64,000 bases of DNA from Actinomyces sp. HMSC035G02 (GCA_001838165.1 KV835854.1:62001-126000), one strand, 5' to 3'. Positions 8,625-17,997 are shown, counted from the first letter of the stretch. Notes: generated by a model from the sequence alone, not told the origin. Translations and numbers: made by a program.

Positions 8625-10646
8625 TTACCAGATGGTGACGCGCTGGGAGGGCTCCAGCCACATCTTGTCGCTGGGGGTGACGTCGAACGCCTCGGCGAAA
8701 GTGTCAAGGTTTCGCAGTACCTGATTGCAGCGGAACTCAGCGGGCGAGTGGGGGTCGATCGCCAGCATCTGGCGTGCGAACTGGGGGCGCGTGGCCGTGC
8801 GCCAGGCTCGGGCCCACGAGTAGAAGAAGCGCTGAGGGCCCGTAATGCCGTCGATGACGGGGGCGGTGTGCGGGGTCAGCCCCTGCTCGGCGAGCGAGGC
8901 CGCCCAGGCCTTCCACGCGATGGTCAGGCCGCCGAGGTCACCGATGTTCTCACCGATCGTGAGCGCGCCGTTGACGTGGGGGAGCGTGCGTTCGCCGCCC
9001 TCCTCTGACTCCTCGCCCTGCTCCAGCAGGATTGTGGGGGTGAGTGCGTCGTACTGCTCGATGAGGGCGTGCGTGCGTTCTTCGAACGCGGCGCGGTCCT
9101 CGTCGGTCCACCAGTTCGAGAGGTTTCCCTCCCCGTCGTAGCGTGAGCCCTGGTCGTCGAAGCCGTGTCCGATCTCGTGGCCGATGACCGCGCCAATCGC
9201 GCCGAAGTTCACGGCGTCGTCGGCCTCTGTGTCGAAGAACGGAGGCTGAAGGATCGCGGCGGGGAAGACGATCTCGTTCTGGGTGGGGTTGTAGTAGGCG
9301 TTGACCGTCTGCGGGGTCATGTACCACTCGTCGCGGTCCACCGGGCGGCCCAGCTTGGCCCACTCACGGTCGGTGGCGTGCGCGTTGGCGGCGCGCACGT
9401 TCTCGACGATCGTGGCCTCAGGGTCCAGGTTCAGAGTCGAGTAGTCGCGCCACTTAACGGGGTAGCCGATCTTGGGGTTGAAGGTCGCGAGCTTGTCCAG
9501 CGCCTTGACCTTGGTGTCCTCGCTCATCCAGTCGAGGCCACGGATCGACTCGCCGTAGGCGTCGAGGAGACGGCGTACCAGCGCGTCCATGGCCTCCTTG
9601 GCGTCGGGCGGGAAGTGGCGGGCCACCCACGCGCGGCCCATGGCCTCGCCCAGGTAGGCCTCGATGAGTCCGAGAGCGCGCTTCCAGCGCGGACGCAGTT
9701 CCTCCGTGCCGGACAGGGTGCGGCCGTGGAAGTCGAAGTTCTCGTTCACGAAATCGCTCGACAGGAGTGACGCGTGGCAGTCGATCGCCGAGGCGCTCAG
9801 CCACTCCTTGAGCACGGAAAGGTCGGTGTCGGCCCACAGGGAGGCGGCAGCGATGAGGAAGTCGGGCTGGTCGACGTTCACGACGAGGCCGGCGACGGGC
9901 ATGCGCGCGCCCTGTGCCCATGCGTCCCAGTCGAAGCCGGGGGCGAGGGAGGCAATCTGCCCCCAGAGGGTCGGGTTGTCGGAGAGCAGCGGGTCGCGGT
10001 TGCTCACGGAGTCGCGGTGGTGCGAGGCGATCTGGGTCTCCAGCTCCATGATGCGCTTCGCCGCACCCTCGGGGTCTGTCACGCCGGCGAGGCGAAGGAG
10101 GCGGGCGGTGTGCGCGACGTAGGCCTCGCGGATCGGCGCGTAGTCATCCTCGCGGTAGTAGGCCTCGTCGGGCAGGCCGATTCCGGACTGGACGAGGGAG
10201 ACCATGTAGTGGGAGGAATCGTGCGGGTCGGTGCCTACGTATGCACCGATGAGGCCTCCGATACCCTCGCGCATGAGGCGGCCCATCTCGCGGGCGAGCT
10301 CCTCGTGGGTGGTGCAGGCGTGAATCGCGTCGAGGTCGGGGCGCAGGGGAGTGGCACCGGCTTCTTCGATGGTGTCTTCGTCGAGGAACTGAGTCCACAG
10401 TGTGGCGATGCGGTGTGCATCCGGATCGTCCAGGGAGCCGTCGGCTGCGTCCTGGGCGATTGCGCGCGCGTACTTCTCGGAGGCGTCGCGCAGCGTGTGG
10501 AACGCCCCGTCCATGGGGCGGTCCGCGGGGATCGTGTGGGTCGCCAGCCACGTGCCGTTAACGTGGCGATAGAAATCGTCCTGCGGACGCACCGTTGAAT
10601 CGATGTTCGAGGTGTCGAGGACTCGGGCGAGCAGTGTGTTCGTCAT
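8625..10646 (-). CDS. pepO: M13 family zinc metallopeptidase (PepO-like)
   Basis: A neprilysin-family endopeptidase of 673 residues. The zinc-binding HEIGHGFDDQG lies near residue 487, the third-ligand motif GENIGDLGG follows, and the substrate-site NAYYNP precedes them, all expected of M13 peptidases. The N-terminus lacks a signal peptide or membrane anchor, so it is probably cytoplasmic like lactococcal PepO. The start is ATG 10646. A TAGAGT -10-like hexamer lies six bases upstream of it, which suggests leaderless initiation. The region between this gene and glpA holds the promoter area for both. Confidence 0.93.
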   Translation of the reverse strand: MTNTLLARVLDTSNIDSTVRPQDDFYRHVNGTWLATHTIPADRPMDGAFHTLRDASEKYARAIAQDAADGSLDDPDAHRIATLWTQFLDEDTIEEAGATPLRPDLDAIHACTTHEELAREMGRLMREGIGGLIGAYVGTDPHDSSHYMVSLVQSGIGLPDEAYYREDDYAPIREAYVAHTARLLRLAGVTDPEGAAKRIMELETQIASHHRDSVSNRDPLLSDNPTLWGQIASLAPGFDWDAWAQGARMPVAGLVVNVDQPDFLIAAASLWADTDLSVLKEWLSASAIDCHASLLSSDFVNENFDFHGRTLSGTEELRPRWKRALGLIEAYLGEAMGRAWVARHFPPDAKEAMDALVRRLLDAYGESIRGLDWMSEDTKVKALDKLATFNPKIGYPVKWRDYSTLNLDPEATIVENVRAANAHATDREWAKLGRPVDRDEWYMTPQTVNAYYNPTQNEIVFPAAILQPPFFDTEADDAVNFGAIGAVIGHEIGHGFDDQGSRYDGEGNLSNWWTDEDRAAFEERTHALIEQYDALTPTILLEQGEESEEGGERTLPHVNGALTIGENIGDLGGLTIAWKAWAASLAEQGLTPHTAPVIDGITGPQRFFYSWARAWRTATRPQFARQMLAIDPHSPAEFRCNQVLRNLDTFAEAFDVTPSDKMWLEPSQRVTIW

Positions 10647-10652
10647 GCCTTA

Positions 10653-10658
10653 ACTCTA
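10653..10658 (-). promoter_or_regulatory. -10 hexamer for leaderless pepO
   Basis: TAGAGT on the reverse strand fits TANNNT and ends six bases before ATG 10646, the spacing of a leaderless start. No clear -35 was seen. The same TAGAGT with a six-base gap precedes the permease start at 24949. Confidence 0.45.
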
Positions 10659-10800
10659 GGGGGAGAAGAGGGGGCGCGTGGGATGAGCGTCCACGGAAGG
10701 GGCGTCGCTCGCATTTACGTGATGAGTATGGGATCTAATTCGTCATCTTCTCGCGGAATTGTGCGGGGGAGTGCGGATGTCAGTTTCATGCACCCCCGCC

Positions 10801-10838
10801 GTGCACATATGTGCACAGTGGTGTGTACATTCGTGCAA
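10801..10838. promoter_or_regulatory. Two operator-like palindromes upstream of glpABC
   Basis: GTGCACATATGTGCAC (10801-10816) is a perfect 16-bp palindrome. A degenerate copy, GTGTACATTCGTGCAA, lies at 10823-10838. The centres are 22 bp apart, about two helical turns, so two dimers would bind the same DNA face. The second copy covers TACATT (10826-10831), which fits a -10 element. A repressor of glpABC is the natural guess, but the cognate protein is not identifiable here. Confidence 0.55.
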
Positions 10839-10911
10839 TGGGGGTGTGAAGGGGCATCATGGATAAAGCAATGAGGCACTTCCTCATCAAGAGGTGAAGG
10901 GAATTTTAACG

Positions 10912-12498
10912 GTGAAGACACTTCGCACTGACGTGTGCGTCATCGGTGGCGGATCCACCGGTGCCGGCGTCGTCCGCGACGTCGCCATGCGCGGCTTCTC
11001 AGCCGTCCTCGTCGACCGGGCGGACATCGCTCAGGGAACCTCCGGTCGCTTCCACGGTCTGCTCCACTCGGGCGGCCGCTACATTGCGTCCGATCCTGAG
11101 TCGGCCACCGAGTGTGCCGAAGAAAACGAGATCGTCAAGCGCATTAATGCCAACGCCGTCGAGGCCACCGGAGGCCTCTTCGTCGTGACCGCCCAGGACG
11201 ATGAAGAGTACGCGGACCAGTTCCTGGCCCGCGCAGCGGCTGCAAAGGTGCCCGCCGCCGAAATCTCCATCGCCGAGGCGCTGCGTCGCGAACCCCGCCT
11301 GGACCCGCGCATCAAGCGCGCCTTCGAGGTCCAGGACGGCACGGTCGATGGCTGGCAGATGACGTGGGGGGCGATCCGCTCCGCCCAGGCCTACGGGGCG
11401 CAGGTCCTCACCTATCACCGCGTCACCTCCGTCGAACGCGAGGGTGATCGCGTCAGCGCCGTCATTGTCCACGACGAGCGCGGCGGCGAGGACGTGCGCA
11501 TCGAATGCGGGTTCGTCCTCAACTGCGGCGGCCCCTGGGCCGGACAGATCGCTGCCATGGCGGATTGTCACGGTGTCGACGTCGTCCCGGGCGCCGGCAT
11601 CATGATCGCCATGAACCACCGCCTCAGCCACTCGGTCATTAACCGCTGCGTGTGGCCCGCCGACGGTGACATCCTCGTGCCCGACCACACCGTGTGCATC
11701 ATCGGCACGACCGACCTGAAGGCCGACGACCCGGATCGTCTCTCCATCCCCGCCGACCAGGTCCAGCAGATGCTCGACGCCGGCGAGGCCATGATCCCCG
11801 GCTTCCGCAAGGCTCGCGCAGTGCACGCCTGGGCCGGCGCGCGCCCCCTCATCAAGGACTCGCGCGTGTCCGCGACCGACACCCGCCACATGGCGCGCGG
11901 CATGAGCATCATCGACCACAACACGCGCGACGGCGTCTACGGCATGCTCACCATCGCGGGCGGCAAGCTCACCACCTACCGCCTGATGGCCGAGCGCATC
12001 GTCGACATCATGTGCGAGGAGATGGGCGAGCAGCGCGCCTGCAAGACCGCCGACGAGGCCGTTCCTCCCGCCAAGGAAGAGCGTCTGTACACGATCAGCC
12101 ACCGCCTCGCCAATGTCGAATCGCGCAACGAATCCCCCTCCCACGAGCAGATCATCTGCGAGTGCGAGATGGCCACGCGAGCCATGCTCGAAAACGTCAT
12201 GGACACCCTGCCCAAGGGCCAGCTTGACGACGTGCGTCGCCAGATGCGCCTGGGCATGGGTCCCTGCCAGGGCGGTTTCTGCTCCCAGCGCGCCGCGGGC
12301 ATCGCCCACGAGCGCGGTGACATCGACTCGATGCGCGCCAACTCCCTCCTGCGTCTCTTCCTGAAGAACCGCTGGATCGGCCTGTGGCCCATTATGTTCG
12401 GCAAGCAAGCCAGGCAGGCCGCACTGGACGCCTGGATTCACGAGGGCACGCTCGACGTTGAGCACCTGCCCGCTCCCAGCGAGGAGGTTGTTCGATGA
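10912..12498 (+). CDS. glpA: Anaerobic glycerol-3-phosphate dehydrogenase subunit A (GlpA)
   Basis: The FAD-containing catalytic subunit that oxidises sn-glycerol 3-phosphate to dihydroxyacetone phosphate. The Rossmann motif VIGGGSTGAGVVRD is near the N-terminus, LHSGGRY follows at about 50, and the C-terminus carries a BFD-like [2Fe-2S] domain with CEC and CQGGFC. I chose GTG 10912 because AGGGA lies about nine bases upstream and the protein then starts MKTLRTDVCV; GTG 10894 would add six residues. It is the first gene of a tight operon: its TGA overlaps the glpB ATG by four bases. Two palindromes at 10801-10838 probably regulate it. Confidence 0.93.
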   Translation: MKTLRTDVCVIGGGSTGAGVVRDVAMRGFSAVLVDRADIAQGTSGRFHGLLHSGGRYIASDPESATECAEENEIVKRINANAVEATGGLFVVTAQDDEEYADQFLARAAAAKVPAAEISIAEALRREPRLDPRIKRAFEVQDGTVDGWQMTWGAIRSAQAYGAQVLTYHRVTSVEREGDRVSAVIVHDERGGEDVRIECGFVLNCGGPWAGQIAAMADCHGVDVVPGAGIMIAMNHRLSHSVINRCVWPADGDILVPDHTVCIIGTTDLKADDPDRLSIPADQVQQMLDAGEAMIPGFRKARAVHAWAGARPLIKDSRVSATDTRHMARGMSIIDHNTRDGVYGMLTIAGGKLTTYRLMAERIVDIMCEEMGEQRACKTADEAVPPAKEERLYTISHRLANVESRNESPSHEQIICECEMATRAMLENVMDTLPKGQLDDVRRQMRLGMGPCQGGFCSQRAAGIAHERGDIDSMRANSLLRLFLKNRWIGLWPIMFGKQARQAALDAWIHEGTLDVEHLPAPSEEVVR

Positions 12499-13745
12499 GG
12501 GACGTCGTCGTTATCGGCGCTGGCCTGGCAGGCCTGGCCGCAGCAATCAAGGCAGCCGACGCGGGACTGAGCGTCACGCTCGTTACCAAGGGCGTGGGCG
12601 GAATTCAGCTTGGCGCGGGCACGGTCGACATCCTCGGCTATCGCCCCGAGCCGGTCGAGGCGCCCCTCGAGGCTCTGGAAGCCCACGTGGCCTCCCGCCC
12701 CACTCACCCCTACAGCCACGTCACCCCCGACTTCGTCGGTGCGTCCGTCGCGTGGCTGCGTGACCTCGTCGGTGCGGACGTCCTCATCGGCGACGAGACG
12801 CGCAACGTGCGCATTCCCACCGGCGTTGGCGCGCTGCGCCCCACCTGCCTGATCCCGCCCTCCATGGAGGCCGGCATCCCCCAGGCGGGCGCTCGCTACG
12901 CCATCGTGGGACTGACCCGTTTCAAGGACTTCTACCCCGGCCTCGTCGCCGAAAACCTGACGCGCCAAACCGGACCCGACGGCACCCCGATCAAGGCGCG
13001 CGCCCTGTCCGTCGACTACGTCGTGCGCGACGGTGAGGTCGACTCGACCGGCACCAACCACGCGCGCAGCCTCGACCGCGAGGAGAACCGCGCGCGCCTG
13101 GCAGACCAGATTCGCCCCCTCCTCGAAGAGGGAGAGATCGTTGGCCTGCCCGCCGTCCTCGGCCTCGACGACCCGAACGCGTGGCGCGACCTGGCGGACA
13201 AGCTCGGCCACCCCGTCTTCGAGATCCCGATCCAGCCCCCGTCGGTGCCCGGCATGCGCCTCAACGCCCTGCTGACCCGCATCGCTTCCGACAAGTGCCG
13301 CGTCATCCTCGGATCCCCGATTAAGGCCGTGCACACGGCGGGCGGACGAGTGAGTGCCGTCGAGTACGCCAGCGCGGGACGCTCCACGGTCGTGGAAACG
13401 CGTTCCCTGATCCTGGCCGCCGGCGGCTTCGAATCCGGCGCCCTCGACATGGACTCCTACGGCACCGTGCGCGAAACCATCTGCGGGCTGCCCGTCATGG
13501 GGGCCTCCGGACAGCTCCTGCACGCCGACTTCTGGGGCGAAGATCAGCACCTCTTCCTGGCCGGACTCGCCGTTGACGACAACATGCGAGTCCTGAACGA
13601 GGAAGGCACGCCCGTGTGCCCGAACCTGTACGCGGCCGGAGGCAACCTGGCCGGCGCCACGCGCTGGCGCGAAAAGAGCGGCGAAGGAATCGCGCTGGCC
13701 AGCGCGCTCGCGGCCGTCGACTCGATCGTGGAGGAACTGAAATGA
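12495..13745 (+). CDS. glpB: Anaerobic glycerol-3-phosphate dehydrogenase subunit B (GlpB)
   Basis: An FAD-binding subunit that carries electrons between GlpA and the membrane subunit GlpC. The 416-residue protein starts with the dinucleotide-binding motif VVVIGAGLAGLAAAIKAADAG and later has LILAAGGFESGAL, as in GlpB. The start and stop overlap glpA and glpC by four bases each, so the three subunits are coupled in translation. The family normally works in anaerobic respiration on glycerol 3-phosphate, which suits a facultative anaerobe. Confidence 0.92.
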   Translation: MRDVVVIGAGLAGLAAAIKAADAGLSVTLVTKGVGGIQLGAGTVDILGYRPEPVEAPLEALEAHVASRPTHPYSHVTPDFVGASVAWLRDLVGADVLIGDETRNVRIPTGVGALRPTCLIPPSMEAGIPQAGARYAIVGLTRFKDFYPGLVAENLTRQTGPDGTPIKARALSVDYVVRDGEVDSTGTNHARSLDREENRARLADQIRPLLEEGEIVGLPAVLGLDDPNAWRDLADKLGHPVFEIPIQPPSVPGMRLNALLTRIASDKCRVILGSPIKAVHTAGGRVSAVEYASAGRSTVVETRSLILAAGGFESGALDMDSYGTVRETICGLPVMGASGQLLHADFWGEDQHLFLAGLAVDDNMRVLNEEGTPVCPNLYAAGGNLAGATRWREKSGEGIALASALAAVDSIVEELK

Positions 13746-15025
13746 CCCTGGAAATGTCAACGTTGATGGGACCGGGCGTGGAGGAAGAGGACGTCTTCGC
13801 CCTGAGTGGTGACGCCGCGCTGCGCGCGAGCCTCGACTCGTGCGTCAAGTGCACGATCTGCGAGACCCAGTGCCCGGTCATGCGCGTCACCGACCTGTTC
13901 GCCGGCCCCAAGTACTCCGGTCCGCAGGCCGAGCGTTTCCGCAAGGAGGGGCAGATGGTAGACAAGTCCATCGACTACTGCTCCTCGTGCGGCACCTGCT
14001 CGCTCGTGTGCCCCCAGGGTGTGAAGGTCACCGAGATCATCCACCACCGCCGCACCGCCATGAAGGAGGCGCACGGCATTCCGCTGCGAGACCGCCTCAT
14101 CGGCCGCACCTCCCTGATCGGCACCATGATGACCCCGGTCGCCCCTATCGCGAACTGGGCGCTCGACGTCAAGCCCATTCGCCTGGCGATGGAGGCCGTT
14201 ATCGGCGTGCACCGCTCGGCGCCCATGCCGCGCGCCTACGGACGCACCTTCGAGTCCTGGTTCAAGAAGCACAAGCCGCTGCCGAACTCCGGCACGCGCG
14301 GCCAGGTGATCTTCTTCCACGGATGCGCCGGCCAGTACTTCGAGGTCGAGACCTCGATCCACTCGGTCATGGTGCTCGAGCACCTGGGCTACGAGGTCCT
14401 GGTTCCCAAGCACGGCTGCTGCGGCCTGGCCTTGCAGTCCAACGGCCTGTACGACGATGCGCGCAAGTACGTCTCGAAGCTGACCAACGACCTGCGCAGC
14501 GTCAACCGTGACGCCCCGATCATCTCCGCGTCGGGCTCGTGCGGCGGCATGCTACGCCACGAGGCCCACGAGATCCTCGAGATGGACACCCCGGAGCTGC
14601 GCGACGTGGGTAGCCGCACGTGGGACATCAGCGAGTTCCTGCTGCACCTGTACGACAAGGGTGAACTGGACACGAACTTCCAGCGCATCGACGTCACCAT
14701 CCCGTACCACGCGCCCTGCCAGGTCAAGTCCCAGGGGCTGGGCAAGCCTGCGATCGAGCTCATGAGCCTGATTCCCGGCGTGACCGTCAAGGACTCCGAG
14801 CAGCCCTGCTGCGGTATCGCGGGCACGTACGGCATGAAGAAGGAGAAGTACGCGATCGCCCAGGCCGTGGGCGCCCCCGTCTTCGACTTCATCAAGCAGG
14901 TCAACGCCGAGCTGGCCGCCTGCGACACGGAGACGTGCCGCTGGCAGCTGCGTACGGCCACGGGCGCGAACGTCGTCCACCCGATTTGGCTGATCCACAA
15001 GGCCTACGGCCTGCCCAACGGCTGA
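13742..15025 (+). CDS. glpC: Anaerobic glycerol-3-phosphate dehydrogenase subunit C (GlpC)
   Basis: The iron-sulfur subunit that docks GlpAB to the membrane and passes electrons to the quinone pool. The 427-residue protein has two 4Fe-4S clusters, CVKCTICETQCP near residue 35 and CSSCGTCSLVCP near 80, then two CCG cysteine-rich domains, with KHGCCGLALQ and EQPCCGIAGTYG. ATG 13742 overlaps the glpB stop by four bases; an in-frame start further upstream would lie inside glpB and is not used. A hairpin follows the stop. Confidence 0.93.
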   Translation: MTLEMSTLMGPGVEEEDVFALSGDAALRASLDSCVKCTICETQCPVMRVTDLFAGPKYSGPQAERFRKEGQMVDKSIDYCSSCGTCSLVCPQGVKVTEIIHHRRTAMKEAHGIPLRDRLIGRTSLIGTMMTPVAPIANWALDVKPIRLAMEAVIGVHRSAPMPRAYGRTFESWFKKHKPLPNSGTRGQVIFFHGCAGQYFEVETSIHSVMVLEHLGYEVLVPKHGCCGLALQSNGLYDDARKYVSKLTNDLRSVNRDAPIISASGSCGGMLRHEAHEILEMDTPELRDVGSRTWDISEFLLHLYDKGELDTNFQRIDVTIPYHAPCQVKSQGLGKPAIELMSLIPGVTVKDSEQPCCGIAGTYGMKKEKYAIAQAVGAPVFDFIKQVNAELAACDTETCRWQLRTATGANVVHPIWLIHKAYGLPNG

Positions 15026-15037
15026 GATATCAGCGAG

Positions 15038-15075
15038 TATCCCCGGGCGCGCACGACGGTGCGTACCTGGGGATA
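15038..15075 (+). terminator. Hairpin terminator after glpABC
   Basis: TATCCCC (15038-15044) pairs with GGGGATA (15069-15075), and an inner stem CGCAC/GTGCG (15050-15054 and 15059-15063) surrounds loop GACG. It lies between the glpC stop and the SDR start and has no long T-run. Confidence 0.55.
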
Positions 15076-15088
15076 TTACTGTTGCCCT

Positions 15089-15844
15089 ATGAGCACTTCT
15101 CGTCGCGTCGTCGTCACTGGAGCATCCACCGGAATCGGTCAGGCTACCGCCCGCCTGTTGGCGAAGCGGGGGTGGAGGGTCGTCGCCGTGGCCAGGCGCC
15201 GTGAGCGCCTCGAGGCCCTCGCCGCCGAGATTGGCTGCGAATACTGGGCAGCCGACCTCACCGATGAGGCGCAGGTGGAGGAGATGGCCGCGCACATCCT
15301 GGAGGGTGGCCCCGTGGATGCGGTCGTCAACAACGCCGGCGGGGCCATCGGCGTGGATCGGGTTGCAGAGGGCGATCCCGCCCGGTGGAGCGCGATGTTC
15401 GAGCGCAACGTGCTCACCGCCCTGCACTGTTCGCGCGCTTTCCTGCCGGGAATGCGCGAGCGCGGTGGAGACCTCGTCTTCCTCACCTCGACCGCCGCCC
15501 ACGACACCTACCCGGGTGGCGGCGGGTACGTGGCCGCTAAGCACGCTGAGCGGATCATCGCGAACACGCTGCGCCAGGAGCTGGTGGGCGAACCCGTGCG
15601 CATCATCGAGATCGCGCCCGGCATGGTGCGCACCGAGGAGTTTTCCCTCAACCGGCTCGGCTCGAAGGCGGCCGCCGACCGCGTCTACGAGGGCGTCGCC
15701 GCCCCGCTCGTCGCCGAGGACGTCGCCGAGGCGATCGTGTGGACCCTGGAGCGCCCCTCGCACGTCAACATCGACTCGATGACCCTGCGCCCCGTAGCTC
15801 AGGCGACGAACACCCTCGTGGCTCGGAATACCACCGCAGAGTAG
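15089..15844 (+). CDS. Short-chain dehydrogenase/reductase (YdfG-like)
   Basis: A cytoplasmic NAD(P)-dependent oxidoreductase of 251 residues. The cofactor motif TGASTGIG is near residue 10, NNAGG follows near 84, and the catalytic serine and YVAAK lie near 135-152. An arginine-rich stretch ARRRERLEAL after the second strand suggests NADP preference, as in the YdfG group of 3-hydroxy acid dehydrogenases. I use ATG 15089 because the sequence from there, MSTSRRVVVTGAS, matches the family start. The substrate is unknown. It is a single gene bounded by hairpins on both sides. Confidence 0.85.
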   Translation: MSTSRRVVVTGASTGIGQATARLLAKRGWRVVAVARRRERLEALAAEIGCEYWAADLTDEAQVEEMAAHILEGGPVDAVVNNAGGAIGVDRVAEGDPARWSAMFERNVLTALHCSRAFLPGMRERGGDLVFLTSTAAHDTYPGGGGYVAAKHAERIIANTLRQELVGEPVRIIEIAPGMVRTEEFSLNRLGSKAAADRVYEGVAAPLVAEDVAEAIVWTLERPSHVNIDSMTLRPVAQATNTLVARNTTAE

Positions 15845-15872
15845 CGCCGCCGCGCCGCTCGTATACACGGAA

Positions 15873-15923
15873 CGAGGCCGGGGCCGCACGCGCGATGGGG
15901 TGCGCGTCGCGGTCCCGGCCTCG
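15873..15923. terminator. Bidirectional terminator between convergent genes
   Basis: CGAGGCCGGG (15873-15882) pairs with CCCGGCCTCG (15914-15923), with further internal pairing between CCGC-ACGCGC and GCGCGT-CGCGG. It sits between the forward SDR gene and the reverse lipoprotein gene. Confidence 0.65.
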
Positions 15924-15949
15924 GGTCTGTGTGTCCGACGTGTATTGAT

Positions 15950-17058
15950 TTACTCAACCCATCCGATCACCTGGAATGCGCCCCATTGTTCTGCGGTCGG
16001 ATCGGGCGTACGGTCGTTGGTACCATCGGCGTTGATGATGTGCATGGATCTGATGGGGAGCCAATCATTGCCGGTGGGATTCTTGAGGTACAGATCGAAG
16101 ACGACTTGAGACCCGTAAGGGCTAGGGAACGGCCTGTACTCTCTGACGGTTTCTTCGATTTGCAGCTCTGGCTTGAAGATGACCTTCTCTCCGATGCGGT
16201 CTTCCTCGCGGCGAGGCTTGTTTTCGAGCGCGGTCGCCTGGAAAGCGACGAGTCCCTTTTCCCGGTGGAGTTGGTAGCAGATGTTGTCAACGGAGATTGT
16301 CTCGTTGGCCTTCCAGCAGAAGAGGTTGCCGTCGTTCGTATGTGTGTCGACATACTTCTTGTTCGTCGACAACTCGGTTCCCTTCAACAGATTGAAGTAG
16401 AGGTTCTTTTCGTCCTCCTGCCCGACAGTGCTGACGAGCTCGGGAGTTGTTTCTCCCGGCTTGAGTCGGTAGATCATCGAGGTGTTGCCGTCTCGCGTGG
16501 TGTAGACGCGCTGTAGGTAGAAGTATCCGTCGGCTGAGAATGTTCCGTAGCCGTCGTTGACATCCCTGTCGTCGTCCGTCAGTGGGATCATCGCGCTGAC
16601 ATCCGTGAAGGTGCCCGTGGTATCGATGAAGCCCGTGTTGTATGACAGTCGTTCGTTGACAGGGTTCATTTTGCGTCTGGTCGCGTACGTGAAGTCTGGG
16701 GAGTAGCAGCTGTTATAGAAGCAGTGGTACTGAAACGGCTGTTCCGCCAGGTGTTCGACTGCGGGGAACGTGCGTGTCGCTACCGACTTGTAGGTGACTG
16801 GGTCAATTGCGCGCACGCGGTGCTGTCCGTCCAGCTCTTCTTCGATGATGATGCCGTGCATGGGCTTTCCCTCTAGCTCGGCGAAATTGCTGTCCGGTGT
16901 GGGTGAATTGGAGGGTTCTGGTGCTGGAGCTGTGCTCGTCGCGGTGTCGGGGTGGAAGTTGGGGTCTCGCTCGGCTCGGGAGTGGAGGAGCCGCAGGCGC
17001 TGAGGGCGAGTGCGCAAGTTGCGGCAAGCGTGGTGATGGTCAGAGTCTTCGTAGACAT
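15950..17058 (-). pseudogene. Lipoprotein gene with a frameshift after the signal peptide
   Basis: ATG 17058, preceded by GAAGAGGTGTCCC, encodes a clear lipoprotein signal MSTKTLTITTL followed by a lipobox LSAC-G and a Thr/Pro/Ser-rich stretch. That frame soon degenerates and stops at 16873. The reverse-strand frame from about 16955 to 15950 carries on smoothly with more Ser/Thr/Pro and then about 320 residues of folded-looking protein with YHCFYNSCYSPDF and several beta-like segments ending in GAFQVIGWVE. Restoring one base near the G4 run at 16949-16952 would join the two into a lipoprotein of about 370 residues. It is either a mutated gene or a sequencing error. I do not recognise the domain. 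Confidence 0.65.
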
Positions 17059-17142
17059 GGGACACCTCTTCACTGGGATCGTCGGGAGGCGAACGTTGCG
17101 GAATAGATGTGAGGTGGCGCATCGCGCAAGCCAAATCAAGTG

Positions 17143-17155
17143 ATGTGTAACACAT
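17143..17155. promoter_or_regulatory. Palindrome between divergent genes
   Basis: ATGTGT-A-ACACAT is a perfect 13-bp palindrome about midway between the divergent starts at 17058 and 17259, so it may be an operator acting on one or both. The rest of the intergenic region shows no further recognisable element. Confidence 0.3.
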
Positions 17156-17258
17156 TAGATTTCATAGTGTTTTCACAGTATCGCCATAACGTCCGCAAAA
17201 GTGTCGTCCCTAATCTGCGAAGCAATGATGCACACATCAGCAGAAAGGAGCGTCCCCC

Positions 17259-17954
17259 ATGGCGGACGACAACAAGAACCTGTCAGGTGACACCGAGCGC
17301 ACCTCGATCCTGCCCCAGTCGGAGGCGCAGGCCGCGGAGCAGACCGAGGTCCTGCCCACGCACGTGGCGCAGGCGGAAACGGCGCAGATGCCTCCCGTTA
17401 CTCAGCAGGAAACCAGCAATGCGTTTGCTGGCACGCCCCTGGAGTCTGTCGCGGGGGCTTCTGCCGACAATCAGGCGGGTGACGAGGCCGTGGCGGCTAG
17501 CGACGCGACAGCCGAGCCTGCACCGAAGAAGACCTCGTGGGGTAAGCGCGCGGCCATCGCCGGTGCCGCAGCTGCGGTGCTGTCCGTCGGCTTTGGCGCG
17601 GGCATGATCACGCATGCAGCCGTCATGGGCGATGGTCAGGACTTCTATGAGCAGGGCTACGAGGACGGTGTCAGCGACCAGGGCTACGGCGACGAGGACG
17701 AGGATTTCGGCCCCGGCAATGGTCAGCAAGGTCCGGGTAACGGCCAGCAGCAGGGCCCCGGTGGCCAGCAGGGGCCTGGCGGCCAGCAAGGTCCGGGCAA
17801 CGGCCAGCAGCAGGGGCCTGGCGGTGAGCAGGGCGATACCGGCAGCACCCGCCCGGGACCTCCCCCGGAGGGAGGTCGAGGCCCCGGCAGCAAGTCTGGA
17901 AGCCAGGGTAGTGCGGACACCTCCACCGAGAGCGAAGGAACGACCGCCAGCTGA
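17259..17954 (+). CDS. Single-pass membrane protein with Gly/Gln/Pro repeats, function unknown
   Basis: Starts at ATG 17259 after a strong AAAGGAG site. The 231-residue product has an acidic, Gln/Ala/Thr-rich N-terminal half, then WGKRAAIAGAAAAVLSVGFG, a probable membrane segment at about residues 92-118. It ends in a low-complexity tail in which units such as GNGQQGP and GGQQGP recur about seven times. With positive residues just before the hydrophobic segment, the N-terminal half is probably cytoplasmic and the repeat tail outside. No catalytic motif is visible and I do not recognise the family. It is divergent from the frameshifted lipoprotein gene and ends in a strong terminator. Confidence 0.75.
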   Translation: MADDNKNLSGDTERTSILPQSEAQAAEQTEVLPTHVAQAETAQMPPVTQQETSNAFAGTPLESVAGASADNQAGDEAVAASDATAEPAPKKTSWGKRAAIAGAAAAVLSVGFGAGMITHAAVMGDGQDFYEQGYEDGVSDQGYGDEDEDFGPGNGQQGPGNGQQQGPGGQQGPGGQQGPGNGQQQGPGGEQGDTGSTRPGPPPEGGRGPGSKSGSQGSADTSTESEGTTAS

Positions 17955-17962
17955 GCGATGAG

Positions 17963-17997
17963 GGCGCGCGAGACGACATCCGTCTCGCGCGCCTTTT
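17963..17997 (+). terminator. Strong intrinsic terminator
   Basis: GGCGCGCGAGACG (17963-17975) and CGTCTCGCGCGCC (17981-17993) form a perfect 13-bp stem with a five-base loop, followed by TTTT. The T-run also contains the stop codon of the convergent TauE gene. Confidence 0.9.
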
